A stretch of DNA of 64,000 nt, taken from Thermomicrobiales bacterium (GTDB lineage: Bacteria; Chloroflexota; Chloroflexia; Thermomicrobiales; UBA6265). Of this stretch, positions 18,616 through 27,494 are shown in pieces (within the stretch, counting starts at the first letter, position 1; every line of letters begins with the position of its first letter). Location of the stretch: NCBI GenBank assembly GCA_020432165.1, contig JAGQGU010000006.1, positions 1 through 64,000 of the forward strand, written 5' to 3'. The translations under genes and the position numbers were made by a program. Under the pieces are notes generated by a model. That model had not been told where the DNA came from. It worked only from the letters and a program-made list of their open reading frames with translations, and did no database searches.

Positions 18616-19781
18616 TCGTACAACCAGAATTCTTTGGAACGATCAATCCAGATATCAAGATCAGGTTGCCAACTGGCGATGATCTCTTCAGCGGTAGCAC
18701 CATCAGCCAACATACTATGCAGTTCGGCGCTGCCATAGAGGCGGGCATGACTCATACCCAGCGCTGGACCATCCAGCCAGGTAAACTCATTACTGGGGAG
18801 ATGGCTGATAGCATGGACCATATATACCCCAGTACTGACTGGCCGGAAGGCATCGCGATCGGTCACATGCAGCTGCACACCGCCGCAGACTGTCCCCGTG
18901 TGTTTACTGAACCATGGCGTAAAGCTGACAGGGCGAAATTTCACTCCCGGCAGTTTGCGCGCATTCAACTCGGTCGCCAGCGCTGCTCCGTCCAGCCAGG
19001 GCGCACCAATCATCTCGAAGGGTTTGGTGGTGCCCCGGCCTTCGCTGAGATTCGTCGCCTCGAAGATGCACGTGGCGGTGTATGCCAGCACCGAATCCAG
19101 ACTCGGCAGATTCGGACTGGGGTAGACGAAGGGCAGTCCTGTATCGTCCCACCACGTCTCCCGATCCCATCCTTCACAGCGAATGACGGTAGGCATTGGC
19201 AATCCCGTATCGGATGCGATCATCAAGGCCAGCTCGCCGATTGTCAGCCCATGACGGGTCGGCATCGGATGAATACCAACAAAACTGATGAACTCCGGTT
19301 CCAGTACCTTGCCTTCGGCATTGAGTCCGGTGATTGGATTTGGGCGATCCAGTACGACCACCGGGATATCCAGCGGAGCGGCTGCCTTCATCACATGCTC
19401 GAGTGTGGAGATATAGGTATAGTGACGGGCACCAGCGTCTTGCAGGTCGTAGACAAGCACATCCAGACCACCGAGTTGCTCAGGGGTGGGCATGCGATGC
19501 TCGCCGTAGAGGCTGACAACCGGTAGACCGGTGGCAGCATCAATCTCGTCACCAACATGGTCGCCAGCCTGGGCAGCACCACGGACACCATGCTCGGGTC
19601 CGAAGAGCCTGGCCAAGTGGAAGCGTTCATCGGCATGGAGCACATCGATAATGCTCTCCAGCTCACGGGTAACAGCGGTGTAGTTTGTGACCAGCCCAAT
19701 GCGCTGGCTATCGATCAGCGGATGACCATCGCGCACCAACACATCGAGTCCAGTGAGCGTTGGCTGCCGATCAATTTTCAT
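18612..19781 (-). CDS. DUF1343 exo-beta-N-acetylmuramidase, GH171 (NamZ-like)
   Basis: A 389-residue protein that matches the NamZ family over its length. Visible motifs are GLVTNYTAV near the start, LFGPEHGVRG, SLYGEHRMPTPEQL, VYDLQDAGARHYTYISTL, VVLDRPNPI and EATNLSEGRGTTKPFE. NamZ enzymes remove terminal N-acetylmuramic acid from peptidoglycan fragments, as part of cell-wall recycling or scavenging. No signal peptide is seen, so it probably works on imported muropeptides in the cytoplasm. It overlaps the preceding gene by 11 bp and the following one by 4 bp, forming a tight three-gene operon. Confidence 0.85.
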   Translation of the reverse strand: MKIDRQPTLTGLDVLVRDGHPLIDSQRIGLVTNYTAVTRELESIIDVLHADERFHLARLFGPEHGVRGAAQAGDHVGDEIDAATGLPVVSLYGEHRMPTPEQLGGLDVLVYDLQDAGARHYTYISTLEHVMKAAAPLDIPVVVLDRPNPITGLNAEGKVLEPEFISFVGIHPMPTRHGLTIGELALMIASDTGLPMPTVIRCEGWDRETWWDDTGLPFVYPSPNLPSLDSVLAYTATCIFEATNLSEGRGTTKPFEMIGAPWLDGAALATELNARKLPGVKFRPVSFTPWFSKHTGTVCGGVQLHVTDRDAFRPVSTGVYMVHAISHLPSNEFTWLDGPALGMSHARLYGSAELHSMLADGATAEEIIASWQPDLDIWIDRSKEFWLYE

Positions 19782-20649
19782 CGTCGAAGCCGTTGAGCAG
19801 CGTGCCGCTCAGCCAGGTTTGCTCGAACTCGCGCCGCAACGGCACGATATCTTCTACCACCGAAACGATACCTGCGCGCATCTGCTGGCGTTGTTGCGGG
19901 GTGCGATGCTCATCCTGCACGACCGGATAAACGGTGGTGGTGAGACTGGTGCGGACATTGGCGATGAAGAGTTCGATCCGATCTGCCAGCTCCGATTCCA
20001 GCAGATAGCGGTTTTGGCTAAACGACTCGCCGAAGGCATAGGCGCGATCCGCGACATCGCCCCAATTGTCCCACTGCATGGTGGCATCGTAGAGCGCTTC
20101 CGGCACCGAAATCGGCTCACCCGGCAGTAGCATTGGGTTGACCACCGCACCCAGGGCGACATCAATCAGCGCGAGCTTCTGGTAGAGATCACTCACTGCC
20201 ACATTGCGCTGCTGGCTATAAGGCGAATCGGACTTGCGGCTGGCGTTGAGATCGCGACGCAGTTTCGCGATGCGTGATTGCGTCTCCTGCTCGGCTGTTT
20301 TGACACGCTCATCCACAAAGGCTGGGAGTTGTCGCGTTTGACCAACATCGGATTCGACGGCGCTGAGTCGAGCCGCGAGTTCGGCATTGAGTGCAGCGGC
20401 GCGCTCGATCTCCTCCCGGAGTTCGCTGGCGAGCTGATGCAGCTGGGTATCGTCCACCATCAACGCGCTTGTTCGTGACGAAAACGGCATGGATGTGGGC
20501 GCGTTCGGGAAAATAGATCGTACCTGCCGGTTGCCGGTGAGCCAGGCAATACCGGAGCCAGCACCGGCCTCCCGTGTGAAGAACCACGCGGTACCGCCGA
20601 GAAGGATGAGCAGAACGATCAGTACGAGAATAACGATAAATGTGTCCAT
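19771..20649 (-). CDS. Membrane-anchored coiled-coil protein, unknown function
   Basis: A 292-residue protein. Residues 4-24 are a strong N-terminal span (FIVILVLIVLLILLGGTAWFF). Residues about 65-145 are heptad-rich and likely coiled coil, with many Glu, Ala, Leu and Arg. The C-terminal 140 residues form a helical domain of unknown type. Nothing catalytic is recognised. It is the first gene of the operon with the NamZ-type and DUF4287 genes, so a link to the envelope is plausible but unproven. Confidence 0.6.
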   Translation of the reverse strand: MDTFIVILVLIVLLILLGGTAWFFTREAGAGSGIAWLTGNRQVRSIFPNAPTSMPFSSRTSALMVDDTQLHQLASELREEIERAAALNAELAARLSAVESDVGQTRQLPAFVDERVKTAEQETQSRIAKLRRDLNASRKSDSPYSQQRNVAVSDLYQKLALIDVALGAVVNPMLLPGEPISVPEALYDATMQWDNWGDVADRAYAFGESFSQNRYLLESELADRIELFIANVRTSLTTTVYPVVQDEHRTPQQRQQMRAGIVSVVEDIVPLRREFEQTWLSGTLLNGFDDEN

Positions 20650-20735
20650 AGAAATGCCTGAATGAGGAGCCCGACGGCTCAGAATAGCTGTACCGATTGT
20701 ACCGCCCCGAAGAGGAATCCGGATCTTGGTAAATG

Positions 20736-21959
20736 CTAACTCCCGCCAGCCTGGCGGATGATGCGGGCGATGGTTGGTTTATTGCAGGCATGCGCCCAAT
20801 CGAGCGGGGTAGAGCGGTATTCGCCATCGCGGGCGTGTAGATCCGCACCGGCTGCGATCAGCGCCAGCACCAACGTGCCCGCACCACGCTCCGTGGCGAG
20901 GTGGAGGGGACGGGCTCGGCGTGTATCCGTTACCAGTTCGCGCGCCGCCGGATTGCTCGCCGCCGCCAGGGCTTGTTCGCGCAAACCCGCATCCCACAGA
21001 CTGATGATTTCGGGTGTCTGCCCCAGAGTAATCAGGTGTTGGAGCATCTCCTGTTGATGAAAGTGCGCTGCCAGTTCCTGTGGCGTCATCCCGTTTGGGA
21101 ATATCGCGGGTAAGGGAAGGGACTCCACATCCGCAGTTTCGCCTCCACCGATGGCACGTGCCAACTCATAGTTCTCCACAGACACCGGCTGCTGTGCATT
21201 CCGGCCGGAGATGCTCCAGGTCATACCCTCGCCGATACGACGGAATCCGCTCTTCTGATAGATATGCTCGCCCATACCGGTGCTGTTCAGATTGACGGAG
21301 CGCACACCGAGATCGCGCGCCAGCAAAAGGGCGGCATTTGTCAGCGATGTACCGATACCACGGCGGCGATACCGGCCATCCACCCCGACATTAAAGATTC
21401 CGGCGTGATCGTCCGTGATATTCAGGATCGTCTGCCCGATGATGGTTCTGCCGGAACGTGCCACCAGCCAGATGACCTGGTTGGTGGATCGCACCAGATT
21501 CCGCATTAGTGGTAACTGTGCCTGCACGATATAAGGAATGGTGCTGTCGGCAAGATGCTCGATATCAGCGTTGGTGATTAGCGAGATCTCATGCATGGGT
21601 GTAGCAATCGGTCGGGAGAGATCGCGCGTCATCCACCACGGCTCAAAGCCGCTGCGGAAACCCTGCGCGAGCAACTCGAGATCGATCTCGGCATCACGTT
21701 GCATGCTCCAAACCAGCATGTCCGCAATCGGAATCTGCCGAAGCCAGGCTGATAATGCCCGAAATGCAGCCAAAGATTCGCCAGTGGTCCTCTCGAACGG
21801 CAGCATCACCACACCGCTCTCGCCAGTGCGAATCGCCGAGGCATCCGCATGCTGATGAAGTCGTGGATCATACCCCGAAGGATCACCGCTTCCGGTGGCG
21901 AGTCGCGCCAGCCATACGCTCTGATTGTGATGAAAGTCGCGCAAGCTCTCGTGACTCAT
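20736..21959 (-). CDS. GNAT acetyltransferase fused to ankyrin repeats
   Basis: A 407-residue protein from ATG 21959, which follows GGAGAA. The central region has a GNAT acetyl-CoA loop, RYRRRGIGTSLTNAALLLARDLG, followed by VNLNSTGMGEHIYQKSGFRRIGEG. The C-terminal 60 residues are ankyrin-like: RPLHLATERGAGTLVLALIAAGADLHARD, then TPLDWAHACNKPTIARIIRQAG. GNAT enzymes acetylate amines on small molecules or proteins; the ankyrin part may give protein contact. The acceptor is unknown. The fusion is unusual. Confidence 0.75.
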   Translation of the reverse strand: MSHESLRDFHHNQSVWLARLATGSGDPSGYDPRLHQHADASAIRTGESGVVMLPFERTTGESLAAFRALSAWLRQIPIADMLVWSMQRDAEIDLELLAQGFRSGFEPWWMTRDLSRPIATPMHEISLITNADIEHLADSTIPYIVQAQLPLMRNLVRSTNQVIWLVARSGRTIIGQTILNITDDHAGIFNVGVDGRYRRRGIGTSLTNAALLLARDLGVRSVNLNSTGMGEHIYQKSGFRRIGEGMTWSISGRNAQQPVSVENYELARAIGGGETADVESLPLPAIFPNGMTPQELAAHFHQQEMLQHLITLGQTPEIISLWDAGLREQALAAASNPAARELVTDTRRARPLHLATERGAGTLVLALIAAGADLHARDGEYRSTPLDWAHACNKPTIARIIRQAGGS

Positions 21960-22051
21960 GCTCTCGATTCTCCTTCGCACGATGGTACTTGCCATGGTGA
22001 GCAACTACCAGCAGGATGATCGCAGAAGAATACGCTTTCGAGGAGTGATCC

Positions 22052-22678
22052 GTGACCGAATATACCTGGGGTGTCTATCTCCGTCCCGACCCTGTTACCT
22101 GCAAGGCAATCGCCGATCTTACCGAGTTGTGCAAGCGGCAGTTCGGTATCGTCTCGGCGGCGGCCTTCGCCCCGCACGCGACGCTGGTGGGTGCGGTACC
22201 GAGTAATGCCTCGGCGGATGATTTCATCGGTGCGCTCGATCCATTGCTGAGCACAACATCTGCCTTTCCGGTTTACAACGCCGGTATTGCGCGCATGCGG
22301 GTGACGATTATCTACGATATCGACAAGCTGGAATCAGGCGAGAAGAACGAGCCATTGGTCCAATTGGCCACCGATATCGCCACTGCAATCGCGCCTATCA
22401 CCGCCTACGAACCGGACGACTGGACGAAGCCGCTCGATCCCGCCACTTTTCACGCGCATTTCTCGCTCGCCTCGCACGATCTCAATACCAGGAAGGATTT
22501 GCGGGAAGAGGTTGAAGACTTCCTGCGTGCGATCCCGATGGACTACGCCTCGCACTTCATGGCCGATACGGTTACCCTCTTCCGCTTCCACAGCGCCGAC
22601 TGGAATGCTGAGTGGTGGCACGATCTCACCTGGGAGCACGTGCGATCGTGGAAGTTGCGATCCCCTGTGGGCGCCTGA
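22052..22678 (+). CDS. 2H phosphoesterase superfamily protein
   Basis: A 208-residue protein with the two signature motifs of 2H phosphoesterases: PHATLVG near residue 48 and HAHFSLA near residue 139, in a two-lobe arrangement. The family includes RNA 2',3'-cyclic phosphodiesterases (ThpR/LigT) and enzymes that open cyclic phosphates of small nucleotides. The substrate cannot be told. The gene has GAGGAG upstream (22039-22044) and is divergent from the GNAT-ankyrin gene. Confidence 0.65.
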   Translation: MTEYTWGVYLRPDPVTCKAIADLTELCKRQFGIVSAAAFAPHATLVGAVPSNASADDFIGALDPLLSTTSAFPVYNAGIARMRVTIIYDIDKLESGEKNEPLVQLATDIATAIAPITAYEPDDWTKPLDPATFHAHFSLASHDLNTRKDLREEVEDFLRAIPMDYASHFMADTVTLFRFHSADWNAEWWHDLTWEHVRSWKLRSPVGA

Positions 22679-22877
22679 TCGACGCATATTGTCGACCGCA
22701 TACAGATGAACCGGAATTTGTTACAAACGCGCAACGCCGACCCGAATTTCTGGGCCACGATTGGGCAAAGAGTGATACGATGAACCCGTGAACGATCAGA
22801 TTGGATGAGTGGCGGGTGCCCCACGGGCCTCTCCCGAGTATCCGAAATCAGACGGTTGGCAGAACCGGAGGAACAGG

Positions 22878-24023
22878 ATGTCCGACTTTACGAATACAGG
22901 CATCATGGTGAATGGCCTGGATAGTGTGATTGCCGCCAATACAGAGTTGAGTCACGTATTTGGGTCCGATGGCAAGCTGGTTTACTGTGGCTACGATATT
23001 TACGAGCTTGCTGGCCACGCATCATTTGAGGAAGTCGCATATCTGTTATGGAAGGGACACCTGCCGAATCGTGAGGAACTCGATGAGCTGAATGCGCTGC
23101 TCGGAGCGAACCGGGAGCTACCGCAGGCGGTCATTGAGGGGCTTCGTCAGGTGAGCAAGGATGCGAATCCGATGGATGCGCTCCGCACCGGTGTCTCGCT
23201 GCTTGGTGCCCAGAGTGGTACCCGCTTCGAGGGCACACCGACGTTCGAGGAGGCAGTTGAGCTTGCCGCTCGCTTCCCGGCGATCGCCGCGGCCTTCTAT
23301 CGTCTGCGGCAGGGACTCGAGCCCGTCCAGGGTCGTGCCGATCTCAACACCGCCCAGAACTTCCTTTACATGATGCATGGCGAGGAACCGACCGAGGGCG
23401 AATGGCGCGGTCTCGATGGCTACCTGGTGCTCCTGGCTGACCACGGGCTCAATGCCTCCACCTTCACCGCCCGCGTTATCGCCAGCACCAACTCCGATAT
23501 CTGCAGCTGCCTCGTCGGTGCTATCGGTGCCCTGAAGGGACCCGCCCACGGTGGCGCACCCGCCAAGGTGATGGAGATGCTGAACGAAATCGGTAGTCTC
23601 GATAACGTGGAGAGCTGGCTTACCGATGCTCTGGACAAGGGCCAGCGGTTAATGGGCTTTGGTCACCGTGTTTACAAGGCTGAGGATCCGCGAGCGGAAG
23701 TACTGCGTGGCATGGCCAAGCAGGCGAGCACACCGGAGTTCTTCATGCTCAGTAAGGAGACCGAGGACAAGGCGCTGGCGATGCTGAACGAGCGGAAACC
23801 GGGTCGCAAGCTCTACACCAACGTCGAGTTCTATAGCGCCGCGGTGCTGGGTGCGGTCGGATTGCCGGGAGATTTCTTCCCGGTCGCCTTTGCCGTCAGC
23901 CGCAGTGTGGGTTGGAGCGCGCATGTGCTGGAGCAGGTACAGGTGAATCGTCTCATCCGTCCCGCCAGCCACTACGTCGGACCCGTGCCGGACAAGAAGT
24001 TCGTGCCGATCGAAGAGCGGTAG
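22878..24023 (+). CDS. Citrate synthase (citrate/2-methylcitrate synthase family)
   Basis: A 381-residue enzyme condensing oxaloacetate with acetyl-CoA, or propionyl-CoA in methylcitrate synthases. The catalytic histidines are H224 in GPAHGGAP and H263 in FGHRVYK. The position of the catalytic Asp holds Glu (E317 in NVEFYSA), as I recall for CitA-type mycobacterial enzymes. WSAHVLEQ and the RP...YVGP tail are family marks. ATG 22878 follows GGAGGAA. It is followed by a very strong palindromic terminator. There are no other citric-cycle genes nearby. Confidence 0.9.
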   Translation: MSDFTNTGIMVNGLDSVIAANTELSHVFGSDGKLVYCGYDIYELAGHASFEEVAYLLWKGHLPNREELDELNALLGANRELPQAVIEGLRQVSKDANPMDALRTGVSLLGAQSGTRFEGTPTFEEAVELAARFPAIAAAFYRLRQGLEPVQGRADLNTAQNFLYMMHGEEPTEGEWRGLDGYLVLLADHGLNASTFTARVIASTNSDICSCLVGAIGALKGPAHGGAPAKVMEMLNEIGSLDNVESWLTDALDKGQRLMGFGHRVYKAEDPRAEVLRGMAKQASTPEFFMLSKETEDKALAMLNERKPGRKLYTNVEFYSAAVLGAVGLPGDFFPVAFAVSRSVGWSAHVLEQVQVNRLIRPASHYVGPVPDKKFVPIEER

Positions 24024-24051
24024 TATCGTATCTACATCGAACAAGAGATGC

Positions 24052-24087
24052 AGGAATCCCCGACGGCTCGAGCCGTCGGGGATTCCT
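24052..24087. terminator. Perfect 36-bp palindromic bidirectional terminator
   Basis: The arms (AGGAATCCCCGACGGCTC and its exact complement) meet without spacer, and TTT follows on the plus strand. It lies between citrate synthase and the convergent anti-sigma-like gene and can serve both. Confidence 0.85.
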
Positions 24088-24107
24088 TTTGGTGATTTTG
24101 TCTCTGA

Positions 24108-25943
24108 TTACTCCGCCGGTGTCGCCACAGGTGTTGCGTCAAAGGCCGGATCCCACCACCACGAATCGTGGCCAAGGGAGAGAACGAAAGTGGTTCTTCC
24201 TGCCGCAATCCATACCTCATCAACCAACCAGAAACCATCATGCTGTTGCATAACCACGACCAATGTTTGCAGCGTTGATGGACTTCCCTCATAGGTGATC
24301 GCTCCACGGTCGTAGAGAGAGACGACCGGAATGTTGGCGACGAAGATGCGACCGTCGCTCAATGTCATCGCGGTCTGTGGTGCGAGGTGGCTCTCCATCA
24401 TTCTCCAGTGGTTGGTGTTTTCGGTAGCTCCACTTATCATCGGAGTCCAGGTCATGCCATTGATCCGATAATTGATCGGAGCGTCGATCACCGCCACTTG
24501 TGACAACGTGGGTAGCGCCATCAATAACTCTGCCGACTCCGTCTCGCGTTGACGCAGATATGGTGCTACTGCAAATGGATCGCTGAAACTGCCCTGTTCA
24601 AGAAGCATCATGTTCATTTCCCCTAGCGGTGTCATGTAGGTGGTGATCGTGGATGCAGCGGCCTCATGGTCCAGACAGGCATACCAGGAGGTCGCTGTCT
24701 GCGATGCTATGGTGGCGATGTCCGCCGTGGGGGGTCCTACTGGCTTGTATTCCCGGTCCGCATACTCTGGCACTGTTTCCTGGAGACCATAGTCGAGATC
24801 GGGAGACATCGGTTGCCGTTCGCATACCTGATCGCTCATTGATACAGCCCACGTGTCTACATTCGGGTCGAGTGGATTGCCGATGCCACCGGAGCAATTC
24901 GCCAGGCAGAGTGCAAGGCTGTCATCGTATTTCCAGTTGCCCTCGGTGAGTTCAAAAATCATGACGACGGTGCTGGGTGGGTACTCTACGGGTAAGCCGG
25001 TTTGGAGAATGGCAGGATCACTTGCTGAGTACATGACTGTTGCCGGGAAGGCGATACGTCCGTCAGCCAGCATCACTGCATAGTCCGGATTGAGTTTGGC
25101 CTCGAGCGGGATGGGTTGTCCCACCAGATCCGCCTCTGCCCGCGCAGACCACTCAGCTTTGACCTCATCGCTCACGTTGATACTGCTGGCAACAGCCATG
25201 AACTGCTGGGGATAGACCCCCGCAAAATAACGCTGCAAATCCGCAAGTTCGACTTTGGTCGCGTCGGTAATGGTTCGCTGATATTCGTTGATACGGGCTT
25301 CGGTCCAGTATGCCCACGCATCGCTGAGATTTGTACAACCACGCATCGCACGATATTGATCCACCACCTCCTGGGCCTCATCGATAGTCGCCAGACCTTC
25401 CACAAGATAGCTCTGAGGATCAGATTTGGGCATGGATGCGTAGTCGATGGTGACCTGCCTTAGGCCGGAAGACTGCGTGCAATCCGCCGGATCGAAATCG
25501 GCGATCCATGGCGATGTAGACGGATCGAGGACGTTGCCAACCATCGGCGAGGCCACCTGCGGTGCATATGCGATATTCTTGTCATCCCATCCGCCGTTAC
25601 CGCCGGGTCCACTGAGCCAGGCATACCCCACCAGCGATAGCAACATGGTTGCGACCAGTGCCGCACTCAACCACGTATGCCAGCGGTTTGCGCCGGATCT
25701 GGGTGCATTCGCCGTGTGGGTGTGATTCGAAATGGGAGGGTTCATCGCTGATGTACTCTGTGTGGTCATCGCAATCTCTCCATTGGTCATTACCGGATTT
25801 GCTCTCTCTGCTAGTGCCAGAAGTTGGAGGGCTGCTGTTTGCATATCGCTGGTTGGCAGTACCTGCTCGCCGGCAGAATAGGCATCCAGCCAATCATTGA
25901 GCGCATCAGCATCGTGTGGATCGGGGAAAGGAATCTGATTCAT
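24108..25943 (-). CDS. Large single-span membrane protein, probable anti-sigma factor/sensor (cassette 2)
   Basis: A 611-residue paralogue in layout of the protein at 16080-17930. A cytoplasmic N-terminus of about 88 residues starts with ALNDWLDAYSAGE and has no zinc-finger cysteines. One span (about 91-110) is followed by a long extracytoplasmic region with two DGR-containing halves: LADGRIAF...NWKYDDSLALCLANC and LSDGRIFVAN...FWLVDEVWIA. The second half has lost the final Cys. It starts 2 bp after the sigma gene stop, with GAGGTAG as RBS. It probably holds the sigma factor at the membrane until a signal arrives. The signal is unknown. Confidence 0.65.
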   Translation of the reverse strand: MNQIPFPDPHDADALNDWLDAYSAGEQVLPTSDMQTAALQLLALAERANPVMTNGEIAMTTQSTSAMNPPISNHTHTANAPRSGANRWHTWLSAALVATMLLSLVGYAWLSGPGGNGGWDDKNIAYAPQVASPMVGNVLDPSTSPWIADFDPADCTQSSGLRQVTIDYASMPKSDPQSYLVEGLATIDEAQEVVDQYRAMRGCTNLSDAWAYWTEARINEYQRTITDATKVELADLQRYFAGVYPQQFMAVASSINVSDEVKAEWSARAEADLVGQPIPLEAKLNPDYAVMLADGRIAFPATVMYSASDPAILQTGLPVEYPPSTVVMIFELTEGNWKYDDSLALCLANCSGGIGNPLDPNVDTWAVSMSDQVCERQPMSPDLDYGLQETVPEYADREYKPVGPPTADIATIASQTATSWYACLDHEAAASTITTYMTPLGEMNMMLLEQGSFSDPFAVAPYLRQRETESAELLMALPTLSQVAVIDAPINYRINGMTWTPMISGATENTNHWRMMESHLAPQTAMTLSDGRIFVANIPVVSLYDRGAITYEGSPSTLQTLVVVMQQHDGFWLVDEVWIAAGRTTFVLSLGHDSWWWDPAFDATPVATPAE

Positions 25944-25945
25944 GG

Positions 25946-26512
25946 CTACCTCGATTCGTGGTTACTGAGGAGATCGCGGAGGCGGGCATACGCGCGGTAC
26001 TGAGCGGATTTCACGGCCGAGAGTGTGAGCCCCAGGGTCGATGCAATCTCATCGCCGCGGAGTCCCGCCAACCGGAGTTCGATAATGTTGCGTTGGGTCT
26101 CTGGTAGTTGCTGCAACACTGCCTGGAGTTCGTGGGCCGCTTCGCGCTGGAGAGCGGTGGTTTCCGGACCCGGTCGTGGATCAGTGGGTTCGACGAATCC
26201 CGGCTCGGATACGTCGAGAGATCGGATTGGTCGCCACGCACGACGGGAGTCGATGAGATCGTTACGCGCGATGCGGAAGAGCCAGGCGCGCATCGTTTCA
26301 CCCGGACGATCGGGATGCGGCTCGAAGGAGTCGATATTGTTTATCGCCTTGAGAACGATACGGCCACAGGCGTCCTGTGCGGCTTCAATCGACCCGAGCC
26401 GCCGATAGCAGAAATGGAAGAGATCCTGGCGATGGCGCGCGAAGACCTCTTCTAACAGGTCCATTACTCGCCCAGGTTCCTGTGTTGGTGGTGGCTGGTT
26501 TGGTTCGTGCAC
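25946..26512 (-). CDS. ECF RNA polymerase sigma factor (cassette 2)
   Basis: A 188-residue sigma factor with region 2 (FARHRQDLFHFCYRRLG, then MRAWLFRIARNDLIDSRR) and region 4 (LPETQRNIIELRLAGLRGDEIASTLGLTLSAVKSAQYRAYARLRDLL). The core helix of region 2 reads DACGRIVLKAINNI, where many ECF factors have a more acidic DLxQE-like sequence. ATG 26512 is used; ATG 26464 (MDLLEEVF) is possible. It is the first gene of a two-gene operon with the membrane partner, the same order as in cassette 1. Confidence 0.85.
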   Translation of the reverse strand: MHEPNQPPPTQEPGRVMDLLEEVFARHRQDLFHFCYRRLGSIEAAQDACGRIVLKAINNIDSFEPHPDRPGETMRAWLFRIARNDLIDSRRAWRPIRSLDVSEPGFVEPTDPRPGPETTALQREAAHELQAVLQQLPETQRNIIELRLAGLRGDEIASTLGLTLSAVKSAQYRAYARLRDLLSNHESR

Positions 26513-26547
26513 ATGCGCCCTTCCACGTCATCATCTCTCCATGGTCA

Positions 26548-26582
26548 CATAGAACGATGCAGCGCCAGAAAAGTCGCGGTGT
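26548..26582 (-). promoter_or_regulatory. Candidate ECF-dependent promoter of cassette 2
   Basis: On the minus strand CATCGTTCTATG runs 26559-26548, starting 47 bp before the sigma start, with CTTTTCT upstream. This matches the spacing and core of the element before the cassette 1 sigma gene. Confidence 0.4.
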
Positions 26583-26642
26583 GAGCGCGATTAGCGCATC
26601 ATTGCCAGAGTGGTATCGTGCGATGGCGAAAGTGGGGTTCAT

Positions 26643-27494
26643 GTGAAAGCCGAACGAATAACCGATGCAGTGGCCTATCACGGCGAGGGACCGGTCTGGT
26701 GGCCCGGCTGGGGTGGCTTGAAATGGGTGGATATGCTCGCTGGCGATGTGCTCTCGCTGGCCCCATCTGGCGAGGTTACCCGTTGGCATAGCGGTAGTCC
26801 GGTGGTAGCGGCGATTCGTCCGCGGTCGCAGGGTGGAATGGTGCTTGGTGTGGAGACCGGGTTTGCATTGGCTAATGATGAGGGCAAATGCTCGCTCTTG
26901 CCGCCACTGTGGCTCCCCGGCGATCTTCGTATGAATGAGGGTGCCTGTGATCCTGAGGGCAACTTCTGGTGCGGCAGTATGGCCTATGATCGTACCGAAG
27001 GCGCCGCCAGCCTGTGGCGACTGATGCCCGATGGCACCACGAGCAAGATGATCTCCGACCTTACGATCAGCAACGGTCTCTGTTGGAGCGCCGATGGTAC
27101 CACTGCCTACTACAACGATACCGAGACCTATACCATCAGCATCTTCGATTGGAGCCCCGAGGACGCGCTTCATAATCGACGCGTTTTTGTGGATCTGTGG
27201 GAGGAGCAACTCCGGCCCGATGGACTGACGGTCGATGCCGAGGGCGGTGTCTGGACCGGATTCAGCAACGGTGGGGCGGTGCGTCGGTACGATGCCAGTG
27301 GTGTGCTCAGTGCGGTGATCGAGTTACCGGTGCGTAAGGTGACCGCCTGCACCTTTGGTGGCGAGAATCTTGATCAACTCTTTATCACCACCAGCCGCGA
27401 AGGAATCCCGGATAACGAACAACCGGAAGCCGGATCGCTCTTTCTTGCGGAGCCTGGCATCCGGGGCATGTTGCCGTTAGTTTTTGCCGGGTAG
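26643..27494 (+). CDS. SMP-30/gluconolactonase family protein
   Basis: A 283-residue six-bladed beta-propeller enzyme. The metal site residues are recognisable: Glu in HGEGPVWW, Asn in MNEGACD, Asn in ISNGLCWS and Asp in RPDGLTVD. The family hydrolyses sugar lactones (glucono-, galactono-, xylono- or arabinonolactone) in oxidative sugar pathways. GTG 26643 was chosen because the homologous fold starts right there; no strong RBS is seen. The 3' end overlaps the convergent AlkZ-like gene by 18 bp. Confidence 0.85.
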   Translation: MKAERITDAVAYHGEGPVWWPGWGGLKWVDMLAGDVLSLAPSGEVTRWHSGSPVVAAIRPRSQGGMVLGVETGFALANDEGKCSLLPPLWLPGDLRMNEGACDPEGNFWCGSMAYDRTEGAASLWRLMPDGTTSKMISDLTISNGLCWSADGTTAYYNDTETYTISIFDWSPEDALHNRRVFVDLWEEQLRPDGLTVDAEGGVWTGFSNGGAVRRYDASGVLSAVIELPVRKVTACTFGGENLDQLFITTSREGIPDNEQPEAGSLFLAEPGIRGMLPLVFAG

